Origin: an uncultured Bacteroidota bacterium
GTDB lineage: Bacteria > Bacteroidota > Rhodothermia > Rhodothermales > UBA10348
Assembly: GCA_937893205.1 (NCBI GenBank)
Contig: CALBJU010000095.1
Span: forward strand, 1 to 5,107
Direction: 5' to 3'
DNA: 5,107 bases
Positions within the stretch are counted from its first letter, which is position 1; each line of letters starts with the position of its first letter. This document shows positions 1-5,107 of the stretch, in pieces. The position numbers and the translations under genes were made by a program. Below the pieces are notes generated by a model. It worked only from the letters and a program-made list of their open reading frames with translations. It did no database searches and was not told where the DNA came from.

Positions 1-100
1 TGTAACACTTGTGAAAATGAAAGACGGTAAAATTGCACAGGAGCAAGATTTTCTCGACAATTTAGAGTTTTATCAGCAACTTGGACTTATCCCAAGGTAA
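1..100 (+). CDS. C-terminal end of a SnoaL-like / ester cyclase (NTF2-fold) family protein, partial
   Basis: An open frame enters from the left edge (first full codon at position 2) and ends at TAA 98-100, giving 32 residues. The tail contains KMKDGKIAQEQDF followed by DNLEFYQQLGLIP. The pattern of a final beta strand with 'DGKI', a polar 'D-N' stretch and a closing 'QQLG(L/V)IP' is what I know from the C-terminus of SnoaL-like polyketide cyclase / ester cyclase proteins, which adopt the small alpha+beta barrel of the NTF2 superfamily. Only the last quarter or so of such a protein is visible, so neither the active site nor a substrate can be judged. Many family members are uncharacterised. 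A probable terminator starts 24 bases after the stop, so the gene appears to end a transcription unit. The family call is moderately sure; the specific function is unknown. Confidence 0.6.
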   Translation, partial: VTLVKMKDGKIAQEQDFLDNLEFYQQLGLIPR

Positions 101-124
101 TAGATATACGGAAAGACCATACTT

Positions 125-151
125 AAAAAGAGCCTCCTCACGGGCCTTTTT
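125..151 (+). terminator. Probable intrinsic terminator of the upstream gene
   Basis: AAAAAG (125-130) pairs with CTTTTT (146-151), and GCC (132-134) pairs with GGC (143-145) across a single bulged A131, leaving an eight-base loop. The 3' arm runs into T147-T151 followed by GTTTG, a U-rich tract on the + strand RNA. It lies 24 bases after the stop at 98-100, the usual place for a factor-independent terminator. The GC core is short (three pairs plus one), so strength is uncertain. The A-rich 5' arm means the hairpin could also act on the opposite strand, though no minus-strand gene ends here. Confidence 0.6.
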
Positions 152-205
152 GTTTGTAAAAGAGACACCCACATTGTTTGGTAATTTTTTTGTGATTTCC
201 TGTAT

Positions 206-260
206 GAGATGACAGAGATGACAGAGATGACAGAGATGACAGAGATGACAGAGATGACAG
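206..260 (+). repeat. 9-bp tandem repeat (GAGATGACA), six perfect copies over the start codon
   Basis: The unit GAGATGACA is repeated perfectly at 206-214, 215-223, 224-232, 233-241, 242-250 and 251-259, then breaks off after one more G. The period is nine bases, so gain or loss of a unit keeps the reading frame. In the frame of the downstream PH-domain gene each unit reads Met-Thr-Glu, placing in-frame ATG codons at 209, 218, 227, 236, 245 and 254. From the second ATG on, each has a GAG(A) element about 8-9 bases upstream supplied by the preceding units, a weak Shine-Dalgarno-like match. Perfect identity between units suggests recent expansion by slippage. Copy number may vary between strains or in assembly. 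Confidence 0.95.
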
Positions 261-796
261 GGTCCGCTCCCATCGTTCTGAAAAAAGCCACATTCAATCC
301 TGATGTGCGCAAGTACTGGCTGTTGAGCGGGGCGCTCATTCTCATGAGTACAGTAGTCGGAATACCGCTTATCGCGATCTGGTACCTGATTGGTATGTGG
401 ATTACGGGACACTATCTGGAGCGCATGGAGTGCACGCTTACCGAGAAGACACTGATCGTCAAGAAGGGAATTCTGATCCGCGTGGAGAAAACCATTCCGT
501 TGGACAAGATCACGGATCTGGGGATGATTCAGGGGCCGATAATGCGCCACTGGAACATCCACGCTCTCTCGGTCGAGACGGCAGGATCGACCAGCCCAGG
601 AGCGCTCGTCAAATTGCATGGCATTGAGGATGTGAAGGAATTCCGGGATAGGGTGCTCAAGCAGAGGGATTCCTTGTCGCATGCTGAAGGCGGCACCATT
701 CCCCAATCGGCGGCTCCTGCCCAGGAAGATTCGCGGGTGGTCGAGCTGCTTGAAGAAATCAGAGACGCGCTTGTTCAGAGGAGGCCGAGCGAGTAG
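209..796 (+). CDS. Membrane-anchored bacterial PH domain (bPH2/DUF304-type) protein
   Basis: A 195-residue protein. Residues 1-18 are the (Met-Thr-Glu)n stretch from the tandem repeat. Residues about 36-66 form two close hydrophobic segments (YWLLSGALILMSTVVG, then a turn at P53, then LIAIWYLIGMWITG), probably a membrane hairpin. Residues about 70-153 match the bacterial PH domain type 2: 'YLERMECTLTEKTLIVKKG' is the first strands, 'VEKTIPLDKITDL' the strongly conserved core, and 'LSVETAGS' and 'FRDRVLKQRD' the closing strand and helix. The domain should face the cytoplasm. The tail (about 154-195) is polar and ends in a short amphipathic helix VVELLEEIRDAL. Family members are small membrane proteins of unknown role, and no ligand is known for this one. 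The start is ambiguous: six in-frame ATGs fall in the repeat, with an in-frame stop at 182-184 upstream. The earliest is annotated, but ATG 254 (180 residues, MTGSAP) loses nothing of the fold. Confidence 0.85.
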   Translation: MTEMTEMTEMTEMTEMTGSAPIVLKKATFNPDVRKYWLLSGALILMSTVVGIPLIAIWYLIGMWITGHYLERMECTLTEKTLIVKKGILIRVEKTIPLDKITDLGMIQGPIMRHWNIHALSVETAGSTSPGALVKLHGIEDVKEFRDRVLKQRDSLSHAEGGTIPQSAAPAQEDSRVVELLEEIRDALVQRRPSE

Positions 797-808
797 CAGG
801 ATCTCCTG
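797..808. repeat. Inverted repeat CAGGATCTCCTG between convergent gene ends
   Basis: A perfect 12-bp palindrome begins directly after the TAG of the PH-domain gene and lies 18 bases beyond the end of the facing porQ gene. It could fold as CAGG/CCTG around a four-base loop. On the + strand a T run (824-828) follows, but 15 bases later, too far for a standard terminator. The whole gap between the two stop codons is 30 bases, so both transcripts must stop here or run into each other. It may be a weak bidirectional stop signal or chance. Confidence 0.3.
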
Positions 809-826
809 GAAGCTCGTCGACCGTTT

Positions 827-1798
827 TTAAAGATTCGAAACGATCGTAAAGCGGTGCAATCCACCGAGCGAAGACCAGGAATTGAACGCGTAGTCGAATC
901 CGATTCGTGAAACAACAATTCCGATCCCCATGCTCAACCCCGCCATGTCGAGTCTACTCTTTACCTTCAGTGCGTCGTGGCGGCGGTGATCGTATCCGAA
1001 GCGGACCTGAAAGGACTCGCTGAACTGGAATTCTCCAGCCAGCCGGAGGTGATACAATATTTTTGACAGTCCGCCCGACCCATCGGGTCCACCGTCGAGT
1101 TTGTGGAGACGATAAGCAGTCACCGACAGCAGCAGCGGCAGGTGGGCAAGTCCTTTTGTAAATCCGATCCTCAGATCCGAAGGGAGCCTATCTGATCGGT
1201 TTCCGATCGAGGAGAGTACGACGCCAAGATGGTGGACCGAGATGCCGAACGACTGGCGTCGGGTGGAATCGCTGAACACGGCTCCTGCCTCTATCCCAAT
1301 GGCGGAGGCGGCTTCCGAAGCGAGGGACGAGCGCATGATTTCGATGGAAGCCCCGTATCGCACACTGGACCGCCATGGCCTTGAAGCGCCAAGCGTCAGG
1401 GCTATATCCGAAGCGCCGAAAGTACCCGTTTTTTCGCCCCTCTCGTTTCTTTCATCAAATTGACCAAAGGACAGATACCTCAGACCAAGAGCAAACGTAC
1501 CAAGGGAGTCCATGTCCTTTCCGTACGAAATCCAGCCGGCATTGATGTCTGAGACGTGATTCAGATAGGAAAATTCCAGTCTTCCGTCGATACGGGGTGA
1601 AATAAGGGCTGGATTGGAAAACAAAATTCCGGAATTTCCATCGCTGAGTGCAACGGTCGATCCCGCCATGGCGGCCGAGCGCGCCGAGGGCTCAAGCTGC
1701 AGAACAGGAAATCCGGACGGTTCTATTTGCGCCAGCGCGTCGTGGCCTTGGCACAGCGCAAGGATACCCGACAGAAAAAGACAGACAGTTCGGCTCAT
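827..1798 (-). CDS. porQ: Type IX secretion system outer-membrane protein PorQ (PorV/PorQ family)
   Basis: A 323-residue protein with a Sec signal peptide at residues 1-23: MSRTV, a hydrophobic core, then ALA cut before Q24. Cys16 is not in a lipobox, because the residue before it is Leu, so it is not a lipoprotein. The mature start has the family signature: EPSARSAAMAGS (36-47), then 'SD', then 'LFSNPALIS' (59-67). Next come 'DGRLEFSYLNH', 'DINAGWISY' and a tyrosine/glycine-rich beta-barrel repeat pattern including 'GEKTGTFGASDIALTLG'. Length and motif order fit PorQ. In Porphyromonas gingivalis PorQ sits in the outer membrane with PorU, PorV and PorZ in the complex that cleaves and anchors T9SS cargo on the cell surface. 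No other T9SS gene is in the window, which is usual because por genes are scattered. ATG 1798 was preferred to an in-frame GTG at 1807; neither has a Shine-Dalgarno sequence. The gene is convergent with the PH-domain gene and divergent from secA. Confidence 0.8.
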   Translation of the reverse strand: MSRTVCLFLSGILALCQGHDALAQIEPSGFPVLQLEPSARSAAMAGSTVALSDGNSGILFSNPALISPRIDGRLEFSYLNHVSDINAGWISYGKDMDSLGTFALGLRYLSFGQFDERNERGEKTGTFGASDIALTLGASRPWRSSVRYGASIEIMRSSLASEAASAIGIEAGAVFSDSTRRQSFGISVHHLGVVLSSIGNRSDRLPSDLRIGFTKGLAHLPLLLSVTAYRLHKLDGGPDGSGGLSKILYHLRLAGEFQFSESFQVRFGYDHRRHDALKVKSRLDMAGLSMGIGIVVSRIGFDYAFNSWSSLGGLHRFTIVSNL

Positions 1799-1811
1799 AA
1801 ATAGCACAACG

Positions 1812-1820
1812 AAAATTATC
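1812..1820 (-). promoter_or_regulatory. Possible -10/-7-like element upstream of porQ
   Basis: Read on the minus strand, the bases just before porQ give CGATAATTTTCG. GATAAT differs from the sigma-70 -10 consensus at one base, and TAATTTTC differs from the Bacteroidota -7 element TAnnTTTG only at its last base. It would place the transcription start about ten bases before ATG 1798. No convincing -35 or -33 partner is seen at normal spacing, so this is only a candidate. Confidence 0.25.
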
Positions 1821-1852
1821 GAGCCCGCTGGCTCGTCGAGTTCGAAAAACTC
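1820..1852. repeat. Two adjacent inverted repeats upstream of porQ
   Basis: CGAGCC (1820-1825) and GGCTCG (1830-1835) are a perfect six-pair inverted repeat around CGCT. Immediately next to it GAGTT (1838-1842) and AACTC (1848-1852) form a five-pair repeat around CGAAA. They lie 22-54 bases upstream of the porQ ATG, overlapping where a promoter or 5' leader would sit. They could be an operator, a leader hairpin, or a stop for transcripts coming from the right, although no strong T tract follows on either strand. The pairing is certain; the role is inference. Confidence 0.4.
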
Positions 1853-2010
1853 AGGCGTCTAACCGGGCCTGCAGATCCTTGTTCTCCCTCCTTGCAAACC
1901 CAATACAGGGTAGTTGATGGAGTACACCTAACCCGGACGAACTTTTGCCCTTCCCAATTGCGAATGAATCTTGAAAACGGGCATCTTCGGGAACGATGTT
2001 CTATGCGGAA

Positions 2011-2023
2011 GCGTGTGACACGC
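2011..2023. repeat. Perfect palindrome GCGTGT-G-ACACGC in the porQ-secA gap
   Basis: GCGTGT (2011-2016) and ACACGC (2018-2023) are perfect reverse complements around a single G. A 13-bp dyad of this form suits a dimeric DNA-binding regulator better than an RNA hairpin, since the loop would be one base. It lies 222 bases upstream of secA and 213 bases upstream of porQ, midway between the two. No regulator gene is in the window, so its function is unknown. Confidence 0.35.
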
Positions 2024-2088
2024 GACGTATATTTATGCATTCTGGCCCGCTTTTTGACCAGGTTCGGAACGCATCTACTATTGTCATT

Positions 2089-2106
2089 CTGGCAGCCAGG
2101 TCGACC
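2089..2106. repeat. Back-to-back palindromes CTGGC-A-GCCAG and GGTCGACC
   Basis: CTGGC (2089-2093) and GCCAG (2095-2099) are perfect reverse complements around A2094. The eight-base palindrome GGTCGACC (2099-2106) begins on the last G of the first. They sit about 140 bases upstream of the secA start. Together with the other dyads in this gap they may be protein-binding sites or a structured leader RNA; chance cannot be excluded at this length. Confidence 0.3.
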
Positions 2107-2181
2107 AATTTTGTCACGTGTCGAATATGCGATTGCTGGATGGGTGCACGGAGGCGAAAAACGAGGGTCGCCCCAAACAAA

Positions 2182-2211
2182 TACAGCTATAAAGACAATT
2201 ACAGCTATAAA
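2182..2211 (+). repeat. Direct repeat TACAGCTATAAA, 18-bp period, upstream of secA
   Basis: TACAGCTATAAA occurs at 2182-2193 and again at 2200-2211, exactly 18 bases apart start to start, ending 33 bases before the secA ATG. Each copy contains TATAAA, one mismatch from the sigma-70 -10 hexamer TATAAT, and AGCT. The spacing of just under two helical turns puts both copies on roughly the same DNA face, as for tandem regulator sites, or the copies could be alternative promoter -10 elements. No convincing -35 element is seen at 16-18 bases from either copy. The repeat is certain; the regulatory role is inference. Confidence 0.55.
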
Positions 2212-2244
2212 ACCGACCTCAGAGATTCCATATTCTGATTTAAT

Positions 2245-5107
2245 ATGCTGAAAGTACTGAAGAAGATATTTGGTGACAGTCAGTTGCGCGCACTGAATAA
2301 ACTGTGGCCTATCGTCGAACTCATCAACGAGGAGTACGACAAGCTCCAGGGGCTTTCGGACGACGAACTCCGCGCCAAAACCGCCGAGTTCAAAGGTCGT
2401 ATTCGAGAAGCGCTCAAAGGGATTGAGGACGACACAGAGGAGATAAATCGGCAGCTCAAGGAACGCATGAAGGCCGAGGAGAGCGGAGATGAACACAGCA
2501 TGTCTGCCGACGAGCGTCAGGATCTCTACGATGAACTGGATGATCTGGAATCAGAGAGGTACTCCACCCTAGAAGACACGCTGAATGATCTCCTACCGGA
2601 AGCATTTGCCGTAGCCAAAGATGCGTGCCGCCGGATGAGCGGAAAGCAATGGGAGGCTGGTGGGCAGATGATCACCTGGGAGATGGTGCCGTACGACGTG
2701 CAGCTTCTAGGAGGCATTGCCATTCACCAGGGCGATATCGCAGAAATGAAGACCGGAGAGGGCAAAACACTGGTGGCCATTGCGCCGGTATACCTGAATG
2801 CGCTCGCGGAAGAAGGAGTCCATCTGATCACTGTGAATCCGTATCTCGCGCAGCGTGATGCAGAGTGGATGGGTCCGGTATACGATTTTCTGGGGCTGCG
2901 GATCGATGTCATCGACAAGTACGAGCCCCACACGGATGAGCGCAAGAACGCCTATCTAGCGGATATCACGTACGGAACGAACAACGAGTTTGGATTTGAT
3001 TATTTGCGCGATAATTCGTTCGTGAATGATCCTGAACACCTGCAGCAGCGTGGTCATCATTTCTCCATCGTTGATGAGGTCGACTCGGTTCTGGTTGACG
3101 AAGCGCGTACCCCGCTCATCATTTCGGGTCCCGTTCCCCAGTCCGATGAAAGTCAGTTTGACGAATTCAAGGGTCCCGTAGAGAAGTTGGTGTATTCCCA
3201 GCAGAAGCTCGCCGCCGCATTTGTTTCGGATGCCGAACGAAAACTGAAGGAGCGGGACGAATTCCTGGAGTCTGGAGACAACCGGCAGGCCAATGAAATG
3301 GAAGGGGATGCTGGACTCTCATTGCTCCGCGCCCACCGGGCCTATCCACGAAATAAAAGGCTCAGAAAAATTCTGCAGGAGCCCGGCGTAGAGCAGCTTC
3401 GGCAGAAAACGGAGTACCTGTATCTACAGGATAATGCCAAAAACATGCCCGTCGTAGACGCAGATCTACACTTTGCCTACGACGAAAAGCAACGCTCCAT
3501 TGAGATGAGCCAGCAGGGTCGCCAGTACATCGGCCGAGCTGCGAATCAGGACGAGAGCCTGTTCATCCTGCCTGATCTGGGCGAGGCGATAGTGGAACTG
3601 GAGAAGGAACAGGAGGATCGGACGAGGGAAATTGATGAAGAACTGGGCGCCGACACCGCACTGACCGAGGAAAAGAGGGCCAACAAGCTCGAAAACGATC
3701 AACGCGTGCTCCGAAACGAGATGATCGAGAAGAAGAGGGGCATCTACAATGATTACTCCGCTGCCGCGGCGCGTCTACACGCCATTGAGCAGCTTCTCAA
3801 GGCTTATATCCTGTTTGAAAAGGATACCGAATACATCGTGCAGGAAGGCAAGATCATGATCGTGGATGAGCACACGGGCCGCGTTCTTGCGGGTCGACGC
3901 TACTCTGACGGACTCCACCAGGCGATCGAGGCCAAGGAGGGCGTGAAAATTCAGGCTGCGACGCAGACGTATGCCACCATTACGCTCCAGAACTACTTCC
4001 GGATGTATCGGAAGCTCTCTGGCATGACGGGTACTGCCGAGACGGAGGCGGAAGAATTCCACAAGATCTATGGTATGGAGGTCATCGTCGTTCCGACCAA
4101 CAGGCCAATCGTGCGGGCCGACCTGGATGATCTGGTATTTCGGTCGAAGAGGGAGAAGCTCAATGCAGTGATCGACAAAATTCGGGAATACAACGAGAAA
4201 GGGCAGCCTGTCCTCGTGGGAACGACCAGTGTCGAGTCGTCGGAGACCTATGCGAGAATGCTGAAACGGGCCGGAATAGCTCACAATGTTCTAAATGCGA
4301 AAAGGGATCGGGTCAAGAGCGAGGCTCTCATCGTAGCAGAAGCCGGCCAGCAAGGGGCTGTAACCATCGCAACGAACATGGCCGGCCGTGGTACGGATAT
4401 CAAATTGGGAGAAGGAGTCGTGGAGCGGGGTGGCCTGGCCATCATCGGAACGGAGCGCCACGAAAGCCGCCGTATCGATCTGCAGCTTCGGGGCCGGAGT
4501 GGTCGTCAGGGCGATCCGGGTGAAAGCCAGTTCTACGTATCACTCGATGACAATCTGATGCGGCTCTTCAGCTCGGACCGTGTCGCCAAGGTGATGGACC
4601 GCCTCAATCTGGAAGACGGTGCAGTGATTACGCATCCGTGGGTGAACAAAAGTATCGAGCGGGCCCAGGGAAAGATTGAACAGAATAATTTCTCTATTCG
4701 GAAGCGCCAACTCGATTACGACGATGTGCTGAATGCTCAGCGTCGGGTGATTTACGACCGTCGGGGGCACGCGCTGGGTGGTGACCGCTTGGCCGGTGAT
4801 ATTGAAGATCAGGCCGGAGAGGTCATCGACCGTCTCGTTGAGCTGCATCACGGTGAAGGTAACCTGGATGAACTGAAGGAAGACCTGCTGAGGATTCTTG
4901 CGCTCGATTTCCAGATGGACCCGGAGACTTTCCACCGGATGGGCGATGATGGTGTTTCAGATGCGATTTTCAAGGACGCCATGGAGATGTATGAGCGCAA
5001 GCGTGGAGCACTTGCGCGTCCGTTCTTTAAGAGCATGGAACAGATTCAGGCTGGTGATGCGGAGAAAAAGCCCGATAAAGTGTTCATTGATTTCACGGAC
5101 GGTCGCC
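2245..5107 (+). CDS. secA: Preprotein translocase ATPase SecA, 3' end beyond the window
   Basis: SecA is the cytoplasmic motor that pushes preproteins through SecYEG using ATP. The visible 954 residues keep every catalytic element: the N-terminal LKKIFG helix, DVQLLGG with the Q-motif Gln153, Walker A MKTGEGKT (168-175), Walker B region VDEVDSVLVDEARTP (276-290), VDEHTGR (540-546), GMTGTAETE (593-601), VPTNRP (616-621), GTTSVESSE (659-667), TNMAGRGTDI (710-719), GTERHESRR (735-743), and arginine-rich QLRGRSGRQGD (747-757). HPWVNKSIERAQ and NFSIRKRQLDYDDV begin the helical scaffold and wing. Compared with E. coli SecA (Walker A near 102) it carries about 57 extra charged residues (57-112), a short WEAGGQMITWEMVPY insert (136-150), and about 130 extra residues in the preprotein cross-linking domain (about 300-565); such insertions are typical of Bacteroidota. 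The two-helix finger, C-terminal linker and any zinc motif lie past the edge. ATG 2245 is fixed by an in-frame TGA at 2236-2238; no Shine-Dalgarno is seen. Confidence 0.97.
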   Translation, partial: MLKVLKKIFGDSQLRALNKLWPIVELINEEYDKLQGLSDDELRAKTAEFKGRIREALKGIEDDTEEINRQLKERMKAEESGDEHSMSADERQDLYDELDDLESERYSTLEDTLNDLLPEAFAVAKDACRRMSGKQWEAGGQMITWEMVPYDVQLLGGIAIHQGDIAEMKTGEGKTLVAIAPVYLNALAEEGVHLITVNPYLAQRDAEWMGPVYDFLGLRIDVIDKYEPHTDERKNAYLADITYGTNNEFGFDYLRDNSFVNDPEHLQQRGHHFSIVDEVDSVLVDEARTPLIISGPVPQSDESQFDEFKGPVEKLVYSQQKLAAAFVSDAERKLKERDEFLESGDNRQANEMEGDAGLSLLRAHRAYPRNKRLRKILQEPGVEQLRQKTEYLYLQDNAKNMPVVDADLHFAYDEKQRSIEMSQQGRQYIGRAANQDESLFILPDLGEAIVELEKEQEDRTREIDEELGADTALTEEKRANKLENDQRVLRNEMIEKKRGIYNDYSAAAARLHAIEQLLKAYILFEKDTEYIVQEGKIMIVDEHTGRVLAGRRYSDGLHQAIEAKEGVKIQAATQTYATITLQNYFRMYRKLSGMTGTAETEAEEFHKIYGMEVIVVPTNRPIVRADLDDLVFRSKREKLNAVIDKIREYNEKGQPVLVGTTSVESSETYARMLKRAGIAHNVLNAKRDRVKSEALIVAEAGQQGAVTIATNMAGRGTDIKLGEGVVERGGLAIIGTERHESRRIDLQLRGRSGRQGDPGESQFYVSLDDNLMRLFSSDRVAKVMDRLNLEDGAVITHPWVNKSIERAQGKIEQNNFSIRKRQLDYDDVLNAQRRVIYDRRGHALGGDRLAGDIEDQAGEVIDRLVELHHGEGNLDELKEDLLRILALDFQMDPETFHRMGDDGVSDAIFKDAMEMYERKRGALARPFFKSMEQIQAGDAEKKPDKVFIDFTDGR

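Larger units (their letters stand above)
1799..2244. other. Intergenic region between divergent porQ and secA
   Basis: These 446 bases separate two divergent start codons and must hold both promoters. No tRNA, rRNA or recognisable RNA family is seen. Open frames exist on both strands (for example + strand ATG 1996 to TGA 2238, and TTG 1892 to 2251), but they overlap each other in different frames, have Arg/Cys/Trp-rich products resembling no family I know, and have no well-placed ribosome binding site. Short perfect inverted repeats are unusually frequent: CGAGCC/GGCTCG at 1820-1835, GCGTGT-G-ACACGC at 2011-2023, GTTC-G-GAAC at 2062-2070, CTGGC-A-GCCAG at 2089-2099, directly followed by GGTCGACC at 2099-2106, and CACGTG at 2115-2120. 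A nine-base direct repeat CATTCTGGC occurs at 2038-2046 and 2085-2093. The last 65 bases before secA are AT-rich with a direct repeat of TACAGCTATAAA. Confidence 0.6.

Noticed and set aside
206..260. CRISPR array
   Set aside because: The units are 9 bp and directly contiguous, without spacers.
62..706. Minus-strand 214-codon open frame with a (CHL)n repeat
   Set aside because: It lies antisense to the clear PH-domain gene, and the CHL repeat is only the reverse reading of the 9-bp tandem repeat. The rest resembles no protein family.
1750..1753. Lipoprotein processing of PorQ at Cys16
   Set aside because: The residue before the cysteine is Leu rather than Gly, Ala or Ser, and a good signal peptidase I site (ALA before Gln24) follows.
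1799..1807. GTG start for porQ nine bases upstream of the ATG
   Set aside because: It adds only three residues before a standard Sec signal peptide and has no ribosome binding site. ATG 1798 gives the more typical N-terminus.
2061..2071. tRNA T-arm-like sequence GGTTCGGAAC
   Set aside because: No acceptor stem, D arm or anticodon arm can be drawn at the right distances on either strand.
1892..2251. Plus-strand 119-codon frame overlapping the first codons of secA
   Set aside because: It starts with TTG, has no ribosome binding site, overlaps secA by seven bases in another frame, and its product matches nothing I know. It conflicts with the other frame starting at 1996.
1816..2496. Minus-strand 226-codon frame overlapping the secA start and the intergenic region
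   Set aside because: A third of it is antisense to the conserved secA 5' end. The remainder is Arg/Ser/Cys-rich with no recognisable domain, and it would run into the porQ promoter.
3775..4284. Minus-strand 169-codon frame inside secA
   Set aside because: It is fully antisense to conserved SecA motifs, so it is a shadow of secA codon use.
4540..4935. Minus-strand 131-codon frame inside secA
   Set aside because: It is antisense to the SecA scaffold region, with no family resemblance or start signal.

Overview
The window looks like a chromosomal segment from a Bacteroidota-type bacterium, most likely of the Rhodothermota/Balneolota side of the group. Three things point there: a PorQ-like outer-membrane protein of the type IX secretion system (T9SS), which is confined to this superphylum; a SecA with the long insertions seen in Bacteroidota SecA; and start codons with AT-rich leaders and little or no Shine-Dalgarno sequence. 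The assignment is inference from protein sequence read by eye; no database search was run.

Layout. Positions 1-100 hold the last 32 codons of a + strand gene that resembles the C-terminus of SnoaL-like/ester cyclase (NTF2-fold) proteins. A hairpin with a T tract (125-151) follows as its probable terminator. Positions 209-796 (+) encode a small membrane-anchored protein with a bacterial PH domain (bPH2/DUF304 type). Its first codons lie inside six perfect 9-bp tandem repeats, each carrying an in-frame ATG. Thirty bases beyond its stop, on the opposite strand, porQ ends (1798 down to 827). A 446-bp gene-poor region (1799-2244) separates the divergent porQ and secA start codons. It holds several short perfect inverted repeats and an 18-bp-period direct repeat close to secA. 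From 2245 to the window end runs secA (+), 954 complete codons, open at the right edge.

How the genes relate. SecA is the ATPase that drives proteins through SecYEG across the inner membrane. T9SS cargo and PorQ itself must first cross by Sec, so the divergent secA/porQ pair is functionally related in a broad sense, but the sequence shows no shared operon. The PH-domain protein and the SnoaL-like tail have no evident link to secretion.

Most unusual points: the start-codon minisatellite of the PH-domain gene, and the long secA leader region with its direct repeat and an open frame ending 6 bases before the secA start. I see no mobile element, CRISPR array, tRNA or rRNA, and no clear evidence of a wholly new system. 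Most of the window is ordinary housekeeping sequence.
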